DNA of 64,000 nucleotides from contig NZ_JAPEOX010000001.1 of assembly GCF_026340675.1 (NCBI RefSeq), forward strand, positions 2,232,001 through 2,296,000. The letters are read 5' to 3'. The position numbers and the translations under genes were made by a program. This DNA comes from Streptomyces sp. NBC_01264. Its GTDB lineage: Bacteria > Actinomycetota > Actinomycetes > Streptomycetales > Streptomycetaceae. Under the pieces are notes generated by a model, which saw nothing but the letters and a program-made list of their open reading frames with translations, was not told the DNA's origin and searched no databases. Of the stretch, positions 41,024 through 49,676 are shown piece after piece. The first letter of the stretch is position 1. Every line of letters begins with the position of its first letter.

Positions 41024-43300
41024 ATGCGACAAAGACCCATTCCTCGAAGGACGCCGGGCAACCTTCCCTCGGACCTGAGCGGCTTTGTCGGGCGGGGTGG
41101 GGAACTTGCCGAGCTGGGGCGCCTGCTGGACGTCTCGCGGCTGGTCACGGTGACCGGCGCGGGCGGCGTGGGCAAGACCCGCCTGGTGCTGGCGGCGGCC
41201 AGGGCGGCCGCCGACGCGGCGGACGCTCCCGTCCGTCCCGCCGGGGTGGGCGGTTCCTCCGATCCGGCGCAGGAACGCTACTGCGACGGTGTGTGGCTGG
41301 CCGAGCTGGCCTCCGTACGGGATCCGGCGCTGCTGGAGCTGACGCTCGCCGAGGCGCTCGGGCTGACCGACCACACCACGCGGCCGCTCCGTACGGTCCT
41401 CGCCGAGCACCTGGCCGAGCGGCGGCTGCTGCTGGTCCTGGACGGTTTCGAGCAGCTGGTCGACGAGACCGCCGACCTGGTACGGGACCTCCTGCGCCGC
41501 TCCCCCGGCCTGCGCGTGCTCGCCGCCGGCCGGCGCCCGCTGACCCTCGACGGGGAGTTGTCCTGGCCGCTGGCCCCGCTGGGCCCGGAGGAGGCCCTGG
41601 CCCTGCTGATCGAGCGGACCTCGGCGGCCGATCCGGCCTTCACCCTGACGGAGTCCAACCGGGCGGTGCTGGCCGAGCTGTGCGCCCGCCTCGACGGCCT
41701 GCCGCTGGCGCTGGAGCTGGCGGCCGGCCGCCTGCGCACGCTGTCGCCTGCGCAGGTGCTGTCCCGGCTGGAGGACCGCTTCGCCCTGCTGACGGGCGGC
41801 TCGCGCGGGGCGCTGCCCCGGCACCGGGCGCTGCGCACGGCGATCGGCTGGAGCCACGAGCTGTGCACGTCCGGGGAGCGGCTGCTGTGGGCGCGGCTCT
41901 CGGTGTTCGCCGGGCAGTTCGACCTGGACGCCGCCGAGTACGTGTGCGCGGGGCCCGACCTGCCGGTGGATTCGGTGCTGGACCTGATCGGGGAGCTGCT
42001 GGGGCAGTCCCTGCTGGTCCGGGAGGACACGGCGGCCGGGGTCCGCTACCGGATGCTGGAGAGCGTACGGATCTACGGGGCGGGCTGGCTGGAGTCGCTG
42101 GGCGACGCCCGGCGGCTGCGGCGCCGGCACCGGGACTGGTACATGGGCCTGGCGACCTGGTGCGAGCTGGACTGGTTCAGCCCGCGCCAGGAGGAGGTGG
42201 CCGCGCTGGTGGAGGCGGAGCTGCCGAACCTGCGGCTCGCCCTGGAGTGCTGCCTGGACGAGCCGGAGGAGATCCACCTGGGCCAGTACCTGGCGGGCAC
42301 CCTCTGGTTCTACTGGGCGGGCTGCGGCCGGCTCACCGAGGGGCGGCACTGGCTGGACCGGACCCTGGAGGGGGATCTCGGGCTGGCCGGGGCGGAGTAC
42401 GAGAGCTCCCGGCTGAAGGCGCTGTGGGTGCTCGGGTACGTCGCGGCCCTGCAGGGCGACTCGGTGGCCTCGATGAGCGCGCTGTACGAGTGCCGGGACG
42501 GGGCCGCGCGGAGCGAGAACCCAGTGGCGGGGGCGTACGCCGTGCACCGGATGGGCTGCCTCGCACTGGTCTCGGACGACATGGGACGGGCCGGGGAGCT
42601 GCTGGGCTCGGCGCTGGAGCGCTACCGGGAGGCCGGGGAGCTCAACAGCAACGTGCTGATGTGCCAGGTGGAGCTGGCGATGACGCTGGCCTTCCAGGGG
42701 GAGCTCGCGGGCGCGCTCTCCCTGTGCCGGGAGGTCCGGGACATCTGCGAGGAGCGCGGGGAGCGCTGGACCAAGGCGTACGCCCTGTACGTCCTGGCGT
42801 ACGCGGCGCTGGACGCCGGGGGCACGGCCGAGGCGCGGCGGCTGCTGACCGAGTGCGTGGCCATCAACCACGCGTTCCGCGATCTGGTGGGGCTGGTGCT
42901 GGCGGTGGAACTGCTGGCGCTGGTCACGGTGGCCGAGGGGCATCCGGCGGAGGCCGCGGTCCTGCAGGGCGCGGCGGAGCCCCTGTGGGACGGGGTCGGG
43001 ATGCGGCTGTTCGGCTCGGGGTACTTCAACGCCCCGCGGCTGATGTGCCAGGAGCGTGCGGGCGAGCTGCTGGGCGCCGAGCGGTACGCCTCCTGCGCCC
43101 GGCACGGCCGGACCCTGCCGCTGGACGCCCTCGTGGAGCGGGCCCTGCGCGGACCGGAGCCGGCGCCCGTGGCGGCGGGTCCGCTGCCGAGGCCGCGCGG
43201 GGTCGCGGAGCGGGCCGAGCGGACCGAGCGACCGCTGGCGCACCCGGGGGCGAAAAGCAGGAAACCCGCCGGCTCCCCCGAAGGGGAACCGGCGGGCTGA
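41024..43300 (+). CDS. STAND-family NB-ARC ATPase with TPR-like C-terminus
   Basis: The 758-residue protein begins LSGFVGRGGELAELGRLL, typical of AfsR/LuxR-type STAND regulators. Walker A is TGAGGVGKTRL (K51), Walker B is LLLVLDGFEQL (D140), and RVLAAGRRPL and LDGLPLALELAAGRL fill the GxP/sensor region. Residues ~330-740 are TPR-like helices. No N-terminal SARP/BTAD domain and no C-terminal LuxR helix-turn-helix is visible, so it is a bare sensor-switch. It could work with a separate partner as a regulator or, as for other STAND proteins, in defence. The ATG 41024 start lacks a Shine-Dalgarno sequence. Confidence 0.85.
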   Translation: MRQRPIPRRTPGNLPSDLSGFVGRGGELAELGRLLDVSRLVTVTGAGGVGKTRLVLAAARAAADAADAPVRPAGVGGSSDPAQERYCDGVWLAELASVRDPALLELTLAEALGLTDHTTRPLRTVLAEHLAERRLLLVLDGFEQLVDETADLVRDLLRRSPGLRVLAAGRRPLTLDGELSWPLAPLGPEEALALLIERTSAADPAFTLTESNRAVLAELCARLDGLPLALELAAGRLRTLSPAQVLSRLEDRFALLTGGSRGALPRHRALRTAIGWSHELCTSGERLLWARLSVFAGQFDLDAAEYVCAGPDLPVDSVLDLIGELLGQSLLVREDTAAGVRYRMLESVRIYGAGWLESLGDARRLRRRHRDWYMGLATWCELDWFSPRQEEVAALVEAELPNLRLALECCLDEPEEIHLGQYLAGTLWFYWAGCGRLTEGRHWLDRTLEGDLGLAGAEYESSRLKALWVLGYVAALQGDSVASMSALYECRDGAARSENPVAGAYAVHRMGCLALVSDDMGRAGELLGSALERYREAGELNSNVLMCQVELAMTLAFQGELAGALSLCREVRDICEERGERWTKAYALYVLAYAALDAGGTAEARRLLTECVAINHAFRDLVGLVLAVELLALVTVAEGHPAEAAVLQGAAEPLWDGVGMRLFGSGYFNAPRLMCQERAGELLGAERYASCARHGRTLPLDALVERALRGPEPAPVAAGPLPRPRGVAERAERTERPLAHPGAKSRKPAGSPEGEPAG
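43265..43296. terminator. Terminator embedded in the 3' end of the STAND gene, shared with rpsD
   Basis: CCCGCCGGCTCCCC pairs with GGGGAACCGGCGGG (one mismatch, loop CGAA). It encodes the last residues before the stop at 43298. It serves the convergent rpsD from the other strand, where a T-rich stretch follows. Confidence 0.7.
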
Positions 43301-43337
43301 ACCAGCCTGTGAGGCTACGTCCGCTGGTGTTGCTCGA

Positions 43338-43949
43338 TCAGCGGGCGTAGTACTCGACGACGAGCTGCTCGTCGCAGATGACCGGGATTTCCTTGCGGTT
43401 CGGGTCGCGGTCCAGGCGGAAGGCCAGGGCCTTCAGGTTGACCTGCAGGTAACGCGGGGTTTCGCCCTCGCCTGCGTAGCCACCCTCACGGGCAACCTGG
43501 AACGGAACCTTCTCGCGGCTGCGCTCGCGCACCGTGATGACGTCGTCCGGACGGACGCGGAACGACGGCTTGTCGACCTTGTCGCCGTTGACCTCGATGT
43601 GGCCGTGAACGACCATCTGGCGAGCCTGGTAGATGGTGCGGGCGATGCCCGAACGCAGGACCAGGGCGTCGAGGCGACGCTCGAGCTCGACGACCAGCGC
43701 CTCGCCCGTCTTGCCTTCGGCCTTCTTGGCGCGGTCGTACGCGCGGGCCATCTGACGCTCAGAGATGTCGTACTGAGCGCGCAGACGCTGCTTCTCCAGC
43801 AGACGAACCTTGTAGTCCGAGTTCTGCTTGCGGCCACGGCCGTGCTCGCCCGGCGGGTAGGGGCGGGCCTCGAAGTACTTGACGGCCTTCGGGGTCAGCG
43901 CAATGCCGAGGGCACGCGACTTCTTGACCTTGGGTCGCTTCTGGTTCAC
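43338..43949 (-). CDS. rpsD: 30S ribosomal protein S4 (zinc-free form)
   Basis: S4 nucleates 30S assembly by binding 16S rRNA. The 203-residue sequence begins [41 protein letters not shown]. The four N-terminal zinc cysteines found in other S4 forms are absent. The S4 RNA-binding domain ([33 protein letters not shown]) is in the middle. It starts at GTG 43949 with GGAGGT 9 bases upstream. It is a single-gene unit, outside the alpha operon. An iron box lies only 22 bases upstream, between it and the divergent DUF2470 gene. Confidence 0.97.
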   Translation of the reverse strand: MNQKRPKVKKSRALGIALTPKAVKYFEARPYPPGEHGRGRKQNSDYKVRLLEKQRLRAQYDISERQMARAYDRAKKAEGKTGEALVVELERRLDALVLRSGIARTIYQARQMVVHGHIEVNGDKVDKPSFRVRPDDVITVRERSREKVPFQVAREGGYAGEGETPRYLQVNLKALAFRLDRDPNRKEIPVICDEQLVVEYYAR

Positions 43950-43971
43950 GTGGAACCTACCTCCATGTAAG

Positions 43972-43990
43972 TTAGGTGAGGCTTACCTTA
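43972..43990. promoter_or_regulatory. Iron box (DtxR/DmdR-type operator)
   Basis: TTAGGTGAGGCTTACCTTA differs at 3 of 19 positions from the Streptomyces iron-box consensus TTAGGTTAGGCTCACCTAA and is close to palindromic. It overlaps a possible -10 (TACCTT, 43984-43989) for the DUF2470 gene, whose ATG is 15 bases beyond it. Confidence 0.75.
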
Positions 43991-44004
43991 GCGAGGAGGA
44001 CGTA

Positions 44005-44895
44005 ATGTCTCGACCACATGGGATCCCCCTGCCCAGTGCGCACCGAAGTTCAGATCCAAACGAAACAGGATCTGCTTTCGGCGACGATAGGCAAGGTCAG
44101 CCGCGTCCCAGGGAAGGCGTTCGGCAGCTCACCGGAGCCGAACGCGTACGAACCCTCGTAGAGTCCAACGCCTCAGTATCCCTCACGCTCCCGGGTGCTT
44201 ATGACCGGGAGGAGCTCGGGACAGGGATGCCGGCCGCAAGGACCGTCACCCCGGACGGGGACGTGATTCTCCTGGTGTCAGGGGAATCCGCGGCTGCCAG
44301 AGCAGCCGCTCACGCCCAGGACGACGACCTCACCGCCGTGATCGAGATCACGGATGTGGCGCCGGTGTCCGTGCCCCATCGTATCCGAGGCCGCGCCTGG
44401 CTCGCCGGGTGGCTCACGCCGGTGCGCGGAGCCGCTGAACGGGCGGCCTGCGCGGCGCTGCTGGCCGAGCGGCACCCGGTCGGCGAGCTCCTCGGACTGT
44501 CCGAGTCGCTCGACGCCCAGCCCGGCGGCCGGCCCGCGTGGATGCTGCTGCGCCTGGAGGTCGGCGAGATCTCAGTGGACGACCTGTGGGGCGCCGAGCA
44601 CGTGGACCCGGACCTGCTGGCCGGGGCCGAGCCCGACCCGATGGTCGCCCACGAGACGGAGCTCCTCCAGCACCTGGCCTCCTCGCACGGCGACCGGATG
44701 GGTGACCTGTGCGGCCTGTTGGGCACCCGGGAGGCGGCGGACCTGACGGCGGTCCCCCTCGCGCTGGACCGGCTGGGCCTGCGGGTGCGCTTCATCCGCG
44801 GCGCCACCGCCTTCGACGCCCGGTTCGACTTCCCGGAGCCGGTGACCGACGTCTGCGGCCTGCGCCGGGCGATGAGCACGCTGTTCTCCGGCTGA
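44005..44895 (+). CDS. DUF2470-domain protein, probably iron-regulated
   Basis: The protein has 296 residues. The middle part (VRTLVESNASVSLTLPG, VTPDGDVILLVSGESAAARAAAH, VSVPHRIRGRAWLAGWL) resembles the split-barrel half of HugZ/pyridoxamine-oxidase-like haem-utilisation proteins. The C-terminus (ETELLQHLASSHGDRMGDLCGLLG, VRFIRGATAFDARFDFPEPV) is a DUF2470 domain. The start ATG 44005 has AGGAGG 6 bases upstream. A good iron box immediately precedes it, so expression should rise in iron starvation. A role in haem or iron handling is inferred from the family and this operator. Confidence 0.82.
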   Translation: MSRPHGIPLPSAHRSSDPNETGSAFGDDRQGQPRPREGVRQLTGAERVRTLVESNASVSLTLPGAYDREELGTGMPAARTVTPDGDVILLVSGESAAARAAAHAQDDDLTAVIEITDVAPVSVPHRIRGRAWLAGWLTPVRGAAERAACAALLAERHPVGELLGLSESLDAQPGGRPAWMLLRLEVGEISVDDLWGAEHVDPDLLAGAEPDPMVAHETELLQHLASSHGDRMGDLCGLLGTREAADLTAVPLALDRLGLRVRFIRGATAFDARFDFPEPVTDVCGLRRAMSTLFSG

Positions 44896-44898
44896 AGC

Positions 44899-45609
44899 CT
44901 AGGCCGGACAGGTACCGAGCATCTCTTGCAGCGCCTGCTTCTCCGGCGGGGTCACGGAGAGCGCGTACTTCGCCTTGATCCCGGTGTACCGGCGCGCGTA
45001 CTCGCACCAGTAGCCCTTCTGGGGCGGCTTCCACTTGTCCGCGGTCTTGCTGCTCTTGTCGTAGTTCGTCTGCTTGTCCACGGCGAGCAGCACGTCCAGG
45101 TCGTTGGCGTACTCCAGGCGCCGCTGCGGGGTCCAGGCGTACGCGCCCCCGCGCCAGGCGGCGCCGAGGGCGACGACGTGGTCGGTCTGGATCTGCGAGG
45201 CGCGGCGGTAGGTGTAGGGGAGCTCCTTGCCCGTGTACGGGTCCTTCAGCACTCCGGACAGCACGACGCAGGGGTTCCTGTCGCCCTCGCGGAGCTCCCG
45301 CAGGTCCCTGCGCAGGACGTCGTCGCGGGTGTCGCACCCGTTGCGGCCGCCGATGGCGTCGGTCTCGTCGGACCAGTACCTGCCGAAGTTCTCGCGCTTG
45401 TACGTTTCCCAGTTCTTGCCCCACTCGACCTTGAGCTTGCTCAGCTGGGTCTTGGCGGTCGCCGCGGTGGGCGGGAACCCGGGGCTCGCGAGGGGGACCT
45501 GGGCGAGGAGCGCGGCGGCGCTGGCGTGAGCGGTCTCGCCGTCCCCGTGATGACACCCGCCGAGCAGCAGCGCGGCTGCGACGGCAATGAGCGGAGCGGG
45601 ACGTCCCAT
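44899..45609 (-). CDS. Secreted lipoprotein HNH endonuclease (DUF1524/GmrSD C-terminal family)
   Basis: The product has 236 residues. The N-terminus APLIAVAAALLLGGCHH is a lipoprotein signal with the lipobox LGGC. The C-terminal half carries the DUF1524 HNH nuclease motif: QTDHVVALGAAWRGGA, then YANDLDVLLAVDKQTNYDKSSKTADKW with Asn and Lys, then YWCEYARRY. Three cysteines in the mature part (CDTRDD, NPCVVL, YWCEY) plus one near the C-terminus could form disulfides. It is probably an extracytoplasmic nuclease for nutrient recovery or competition. It converges tail to tail with the DUF2470 gene, 3 bases apart. The start is ATG 45609. Confidence 0.85.
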   Translation of the reverse strand: MGRPAPLIAVAAALLLGGCHHGDGETAHASAAALLAQVPLASPGFPPTAATAKTQLSKLKVEWGKNWETYKRENFGRYWSDETDAIGGRNGCDTRDDVLRRDLRELREGDRNPCVVLSGVLKDPYTGKELPYTYRRASQIQTDHVVALGAAWRGGAYAWTPQRRLEYANDLDVLLAVDKQTNYDKSSKTADKWKPPQKGYWCEYARRYTGIKAKYALSVTPPEKQALQEMLGTCPA

Positions 45610-45659
45610 GCGACGGAGCCTAGGCCCGGCCTCCCCGCCCCGCGAGGCCGACACGACGC

Positions 45660-45765
45660 CGCTGGGCGGGGCCCGCCGACGTTTGAGGCGCCGCCGGAGA
45701 CGAATCCAGCCCCTCCGGCGTTTGAGGAGCGGGGGTCCGCGGGCTGGTCCCCGGGAACGGCGCCG
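45660..45765. repeat. Dispersed intergenic repeat, copy B
   Basis: The spacer between the nuclease gene and rarA holds two direct CGTTTGAGG segments, ATCCAGCCCCTCCGGCGTTTGAGG-like sequence and a GGGGTCCG...CCCCGGGAACGG tail. It is related to copies A, C and D but more diverged. It is non-coding. Confidence 0.7.
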
Positions 45766-45769
45766 CAGG

Positions 45770-47125
45770 TTACGACCCGGCGCCCCGGAGCCGCTCGCGG
45801 ACCTTCTCCACCACGTCCGCGTAGCGGGCTTCGGCCCCGTACCGGGTCGGTTCGTAGTACCGCTTGCCGTGCACCGCATCCGGCGCGTACTGCTGCGCGG
45901 CAATCGCACCGGGCACGTCGTGCGGGTACACGTACCCCACGGCGTGCCCCAGCTTCGCCGCCCCCTTGTAGTGCCCGTCACGCAAGTGCGCCGGCACGGA
46001 CCCCGCCAGCCCCGCCCGGACATCGGCCAGCGCCGCGCCGATCGCCGTCGTCGCGGTGTTCGACTTGGGGGCCAGCGCCAGCGCGATCGTCACGTGCGAC
46101 AGCGTCAGCGAGGCCTCCGGGAAGCCGATCATCGCCACCGCCTGGGCGGCCGCCACCGCGAGCGGCAGGGCCGTCGGGTCGGCCAGCCCGATGTCCTCGC
46201 TCGCCGAGATCATCAGCCGGCGCGCGATGAACCGGGGGTCCTCCCCCGCTTCGATCATGCGGGCCAGATAGTGCAGCGCCGCGTCCACGTCCGAGCCCCG
46301 GATCGACTTGATCAGCGCACTCGCCACGTCGTAGTGCTGGTCGCCGTCCCGGTCGTACTTCACCGCGGCCCGGTCGACGGCCTCCTCCACCGTCTGGAGG
46401 CTGATCTCCGGCTCGCCCTTGGCGATCGCCGAGCCCGCGCCCGCCTCCAGGGCCGTCAGCGCGCGCCGCGCGTCGCCGCCGGCGATCCGCAGCAGGTGCG
46501 CCTCCGCGTCCGGCGGCAGGGTGACCGCGCCGCCCAGGCCGCGCTCCTCCGTCAGCGCCCGGTGCATCAGGGCGCTCAGGTCCTCGTCCGTCAGCGGTTC
46601 CAGCGTCAGCAGCAGCGACCGCGACAGCAGCGGGGAGATGATCGAGAAGTACGGGTTCTCCGTGGTTGCGGCGATCAGCGTGACCCAGCGGTTCTCCACG
46701 GCGGGCAGCAGCGAGTCCTGCTGCGCCTTGCTGAAGCGGTGGATCTCGTCGAGGAAGAGGACGGTGTCCTTGCCGTATCCGCCGGCCGCCCGCTTGGCGC
46801 CCTCGATGACGGCCCGTACTTCCTTCACGCCGGCGGTGATCGCGGACAGCTCGACGAACCGCTTCTTCGTCGCCTGGCTCACCACGTACGCGAGGGTGGT
46901 CTTCCCGATGCCGGGCGGGCCCCAGAGGATCACCGAGGAGGCACCGGCGGGACCGCCCGCCCCGTCACCGACGAGCCGCCGCAGCGGGGAGCCGGGCTTC
47001 AGCAAGTGCTGCTGACCGACGACCTCGTCCAGGGTGCGCGGGCGCATCCGGACGGCGAGCGGAGAACTGGAGGGGTCCTTCGCCTGGCGGTCTTCGGCGG
47101 CTGCGGTGAAGAGGTCTGGTTCCAC
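45770..47125 (-). CDS. rarA: Replication-associated recombination ATPase RarA/MgsA
   Basis: This AAA+ clamp-loader-like protein acts at stalled replication forks. The 451 residues begin with a SSB-associated style N-terminus, then [20 protein letters not shown], Walker [16 protein letters not shown] near residue 75, Walker [18 protein letters not shown], and sensor 1 [20 protein letters not shown]. The helical C-terminal oligomerisation domain includes [18 protein letters not shown]. It is close to alaS and rel in the usual actinobacterial order. It is followed by the dispersed repeat. Confidence 0.95.
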   Translation of the reverse strand: MEPDLFTAAAEDRQAKDPSSSPLAVRMRPRTLDEVVGQQHLLKPGSPLRRLVGDGAGGPAGASSVILWGPPGIGKTTLAYVVSQATKKRFVELSAITAGVKEVRAVIEGAKRAAGGYGKDTVLFLDEIHRFSKAQQDSLLPAVENRWVTLIAATTENPYFSIISPLLSRSLLLTLEPLTDEDLSALMHRALTEERGLGGAVTLPPDAEAHLLRIAGGDARRALTALEAGAGSAIAKGEPEISLQTVEEAVDRAAVKYDRDGDQHYDVASALIKSIRGSDVDAALHYLARMIEAGEDPRFIARRLMISASEDIGLADPTALPLAVAAAQAVAMIGFPEASLTLSHVTIALALAPKSNTATTAIGAALADVRAGLAGSVPAHLRDGHYKGAAKLGHAVGYVYPHDVPGAIAAQQYAPDAVHGKRYYEPTRYGAEARYADVVEKVRERLRGAGS

Positions 47126-47178
47126 ACCGGAAGCCTATGCGAGGCCACCGACACTCCCGCCCGCCCGGCCTCCCGGGG

Positions 47179-47799
47179 TCAGGAGGTCCAGAAGTCCCAC
47201 CAGCGCGTCAGGATCAGCATGCCGATGATCCCGATGTGCAGGACGGGCAGCACCCAGGTGAACTCGTCGAAGAAGGCGCGCAGCCAGCCGGGGGCCGGCA
47301 GCAGCCGGTGGCGGACGTTGTGCGCGGTGACGTACCAGAACATGACGATGGTGGCGACCCAGGCCAGGCAGCACCACAGGCACAGGGAGTTGATGTTGTA
47401 CAGCGACTGGTACATCAGCCAGGTGCAGAAGCCGATGCCGAAGAGCATCCCGGCGTTCAGGGTGAGCCAGTACCAGCGCGGGAAGCGCGCCCGTGCCAGC
47501 AGGCTCATGCCGACGCAGACGACGATGCCGTAGGCGACGAGCCCCAGCATCGGGTTCGGGAAGCCGAACACGGCCGCCTGGTCGCTCTTCATGATGTTGC
47601 CGCAGGAGACGATCGGGTTGAGGCTGCAGCCCGGGACGAAGTCCGGGTCCTCCAGCAGCTTGAACTTGTCGATCGTGATGACCCACGCGGCGAGCAGCCC
47701 CGCGGCCCCCGTGATCACCAGCAGCAGGGCGAGCGCCCGGCTGCCGCCGACGGCCGTCCGCGTCCCGGCGGTGTCCGTATCGGTCCCTCGTGTCGTCAT
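47179..47799 (-). CDS. Vitamin K epoxide reductase (VKOR) family membrane oxidoreductase
   Basis: The 206-residue protein has about five transmembrane helices. VKOR features are the loop cysteines in PGCSLNPIVSCGNIMKSDQAAVFGFPN and the active-site CXXC in NSLCLWCCLAWVA (CLWC). Bacterial VKOR re-oxidises extracytoplasmic DsbA-like proteins, passing electrons to quinone, and so supports disulfide formation in secreted proteins. No DsbA fusion or neighbour is visible. A possible client, the Cys-containing lipoprotein nuclease, lies a few genes away. It is divergent from the ABC transporter operon. Confidence 0.93.
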   Translation of the reverse strand: MTTRGTDTDTAGTRTAVGGSRALALLLVITGAAGLLAAWVITIDKFKLLEDPDFVPGCSLNPIVSCGNIMKSDQAAVFGFPNPMLGLVAYGIVVCVGMSLLARARFPRWYWLTLNAGMLFGIGFCTWLMYQSLYNINSLCLWCCLAWVATIVMFWYVTAHNVRHRLLPAPGWLRAFFDEFTWVLPVLHIGIIGMLILTRWWDFWTS

Positions 47800-47937
47800 C
47801 CGGCCCGCTCCACATCTGCAAGGTCAACAAGCACCGGCCATTGTGCCGTACCCGACCGTGCTGTCCACCGATCGACGGACAGCGGGAGGTACGCACGGGG
47901 GGACCGGTGGCAGGGCTTCCGCCCCACCATAAGAGCC

Positions 47938-48816
47938 ATGACACAGAACGCGGTGGAAGTACGGGGGCTCCGCAAGCAGTACGGCGAAGTCACCGCGGTG
48001 GACGGACTGGACCTGACGATCCGGCGGGGCGAGGTCTTCGGCCTGCTGGGGCCCAACGGCGCCGGCAAGAGCACCACGGTGGAAATACTCCAGGGGCACC
48101 GGGAGCGGGACGGCGGCGAGGTGCTCGTCCTCGGCGCGGACCCCGCGACGGCCGGCCGGGCCTGGCGCTCGCGCGTCGGCATCGTCTGGCAGGACGAGTC
48201 GGCGCCCGCCGAACTGACGGTCCGGGAGACGGTCGAGCATTTCGCCCGCTACTACCCGGCCCCGCGCGATCCCGCCGAGGTGATCGCCCTGGTCGGCCTT
48301 CAGGACAAGCGCGGCCACCGGATCAAGAGCCTCTCCGGCGGGCAGCGGCGCCGCCTCGACGTGGCGCTCGGGGTGATCGGCGACCCCGAACTGCTGCTCC
48401 TGGACGAGCCCACGACCGGCTTCGACCCGGTGGCCCGGCGGCAGTTCTGGGACCTGATCCGGCTGCTGTCCGAATCGGGCACCACCATCGTGCTCACCAC
48501 CCACTACCTGGAGGAGGCCGAGGCCCTCGCCGACCGGCTCGCGGTCATCGCCGGCGGCAAGGTCGTGGCCGAGGGCGAGCCGGCCGCGCTGCGCGCCCGC
48601 CTCGGAACGGGCGCCACCGTCGAGTGGACCGACCGGGACGGCAGCCCGCGCAGCGCCTCCACCGAGACGCCCACCCGTACGGTCGCCGAACTGGCGGCCC
48701 GCTTCGACGGGGAGGTCCCGGACCTGAGGATCACCCGTCCCACCCTGGAGGACGTGTACCTGCGCCTCACGGGCCGGCTCGACCCGGACACGACGCGGCA
48801 GGAGGAGTCCCGATGA
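47938..48816 (+). CDS. ABC transporter ATP-binding protein
   Basis: This ATPase of a drug-type (DrrA/CcmA-like) exporter has 292 residues. Walker A is LLGPNGAGKST near residue 38, Q-loop in IVWQDES, signature SLSGGQRRRLD, Walker B ELLLLDEPTTGFDP and H-loop in VLTTHYLEEAE. A C-terminal DUF4162-like tail follows. The stop overlaps the permease start (ATGA). Only a weak ribosome binding site precedes ATG 47938. It is first of a four-gene plus-strand operon with its own two-component system. Confidence 0.95.
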   Translation: MTQNAVEVRGLRKQYGEVTAVDGLDLTIRRGEVFGLLGPNGAGKSTTVEILQGHRERDGGEVLVLGADPATAGRAWRSRVGIVWQDESAPAELTVRETVEHFARYYPAPRDPAEVIALVGLQDKRGHRIKSLSGGQRRRLDVALGVIGDPELLLLDEPTTGFDPVARRQFWDLIRLLSESGTTIVLTTHYLEEAEALADRLAVIAGGKVVAEGEPAALRARLGTGATVEWTDRDGSPRSASTETPTRTVAELAARFDGEVPDLRITRPTLEDVYLRLTGRLDPDTTRQEESR

Positions 48817-49676
48817 GCACGGAAATCGGTACGGGCAAGGGCGCGGGCACGCGTACGGGCACGGGCGGGGCCGGGGCGCTGCCCGGCGCCTGGTCCCTCG
48901 GTCTGAGCCGCGGGGCGCTGGAGATCAGGCAGTTCGCCCGCCAGCGCGACGCGGTGATCTTCACCTTCGCCTTCCCCATCGTCTTCCTCGCGCTCTTCGC
49001 CTCGATCTTCAGCGAGGGCATGGAGGGCACCGGGGTCACCGCCTCCCAGATGTACGCGGCCGGCATGGTCGCCGCCGGCATCATGTCCACCAGCTTCCAG
49101 TCCCTCGGCATCTCCATCGCCGTCGAACGCGACGAGAAGGTGCTGCGCCGGCTGCGCGGGACCCCGATGCCGCCGGCGGCGTACTTCCTCGGCAAGGTGT
49201 GGATGGTGCTGGCCACCGGTCTCGCCGAGACCGCGATCCTGCTGCTGGTCGGCTCCACCCTCTTCGACCTCGATCTGCCGACGTCCGCCTCGAAATGGCT
49301 GACCTTCGCCTGGATCTTCGTCCTGGGCCTGGCCGGCTGCGCCCTGCTCGGCATCGCCATCAGCAGCCTGCCCAAGTCCGGCAAGAGCGCCAGCTCGGTC
49401 GTGGTCCTGCCGTTCCTGATCCTGCAGTTCGTCTCGGGCGTGTTCATCCCGGTCCACCAGATCCCGGACTGGCTGCTGAACATCGGTGCGCTGTTCCCGC
49501 TCAAGTGGATGTGCCAGGGGCTGCGCGGGGTGTTCCTGCCGGAGTCGGCGGCCGTTCTCGAACAGGCCGGCGGCTGGGAGTATGGGCGGGTCGCCCTGGT
49601 TCTGGGCGCCTGGGTGCTCGGGGGGCTGGTGCTGTGCCTGCTGACCTTCAAGTGGAAGAGCCGGCGCGACGGCTGA
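48813..49676 (+). CDS. ABC-2 type transporter permease
   Basis: The 287-residue protein has about six transmembrane segments (VIFTFAFPIVFLALFASIF, MVLATGLAETAILLLVG, WLTFAWIFVLGLAGCALLGIAISSL, VVVLPFLILQFVSGVFIPV, and a C-terminal helix). An N-terminal Gly/Thr-rich cytoplasmic stretch precedes them. ABC-2 permeases export drugs, lipids or polysaccharides. It begins with GGAGGAG 6-9 bases upstream and overlaps the ATPase gene by 4 bases. The likely partner set is 47938-51542. The substrate cannot be predicted. Confidence 0.94.
   Translation: MSTEIGTGKGAGTRTGTGGAGALPGAWSLGLSRGALEIRQFARQRDAVIFTFAFPIVFLALFASIFSEGMEGTGVTASQMYAAGMVAAGIMSTSFQSLGISIAVERDEKVLRRLRGTPMPPAAYFLGKVWMVLATGLAETAILLLVGSTLFDLDLPTSASKWLTFAWIFVLGLAGCALLGIAISSLPKSGKSASSVVVLPFLILQFVSGVFIPVHQIPDWLLNIGALFPLKWMCQGLRGVFLPESAAVLEQAGGWEYGRVALVLGAWVLGGLVLCLLTFKWKSRRDG

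Noticed and set aside
40880..43243. A 787-codon minus-strand ORF opposite the STAND ATPase
   Set aside because: Gln/Arg/Pro-rich low-complexity product; the plus-strand frame carries the P-loop and TPR features.
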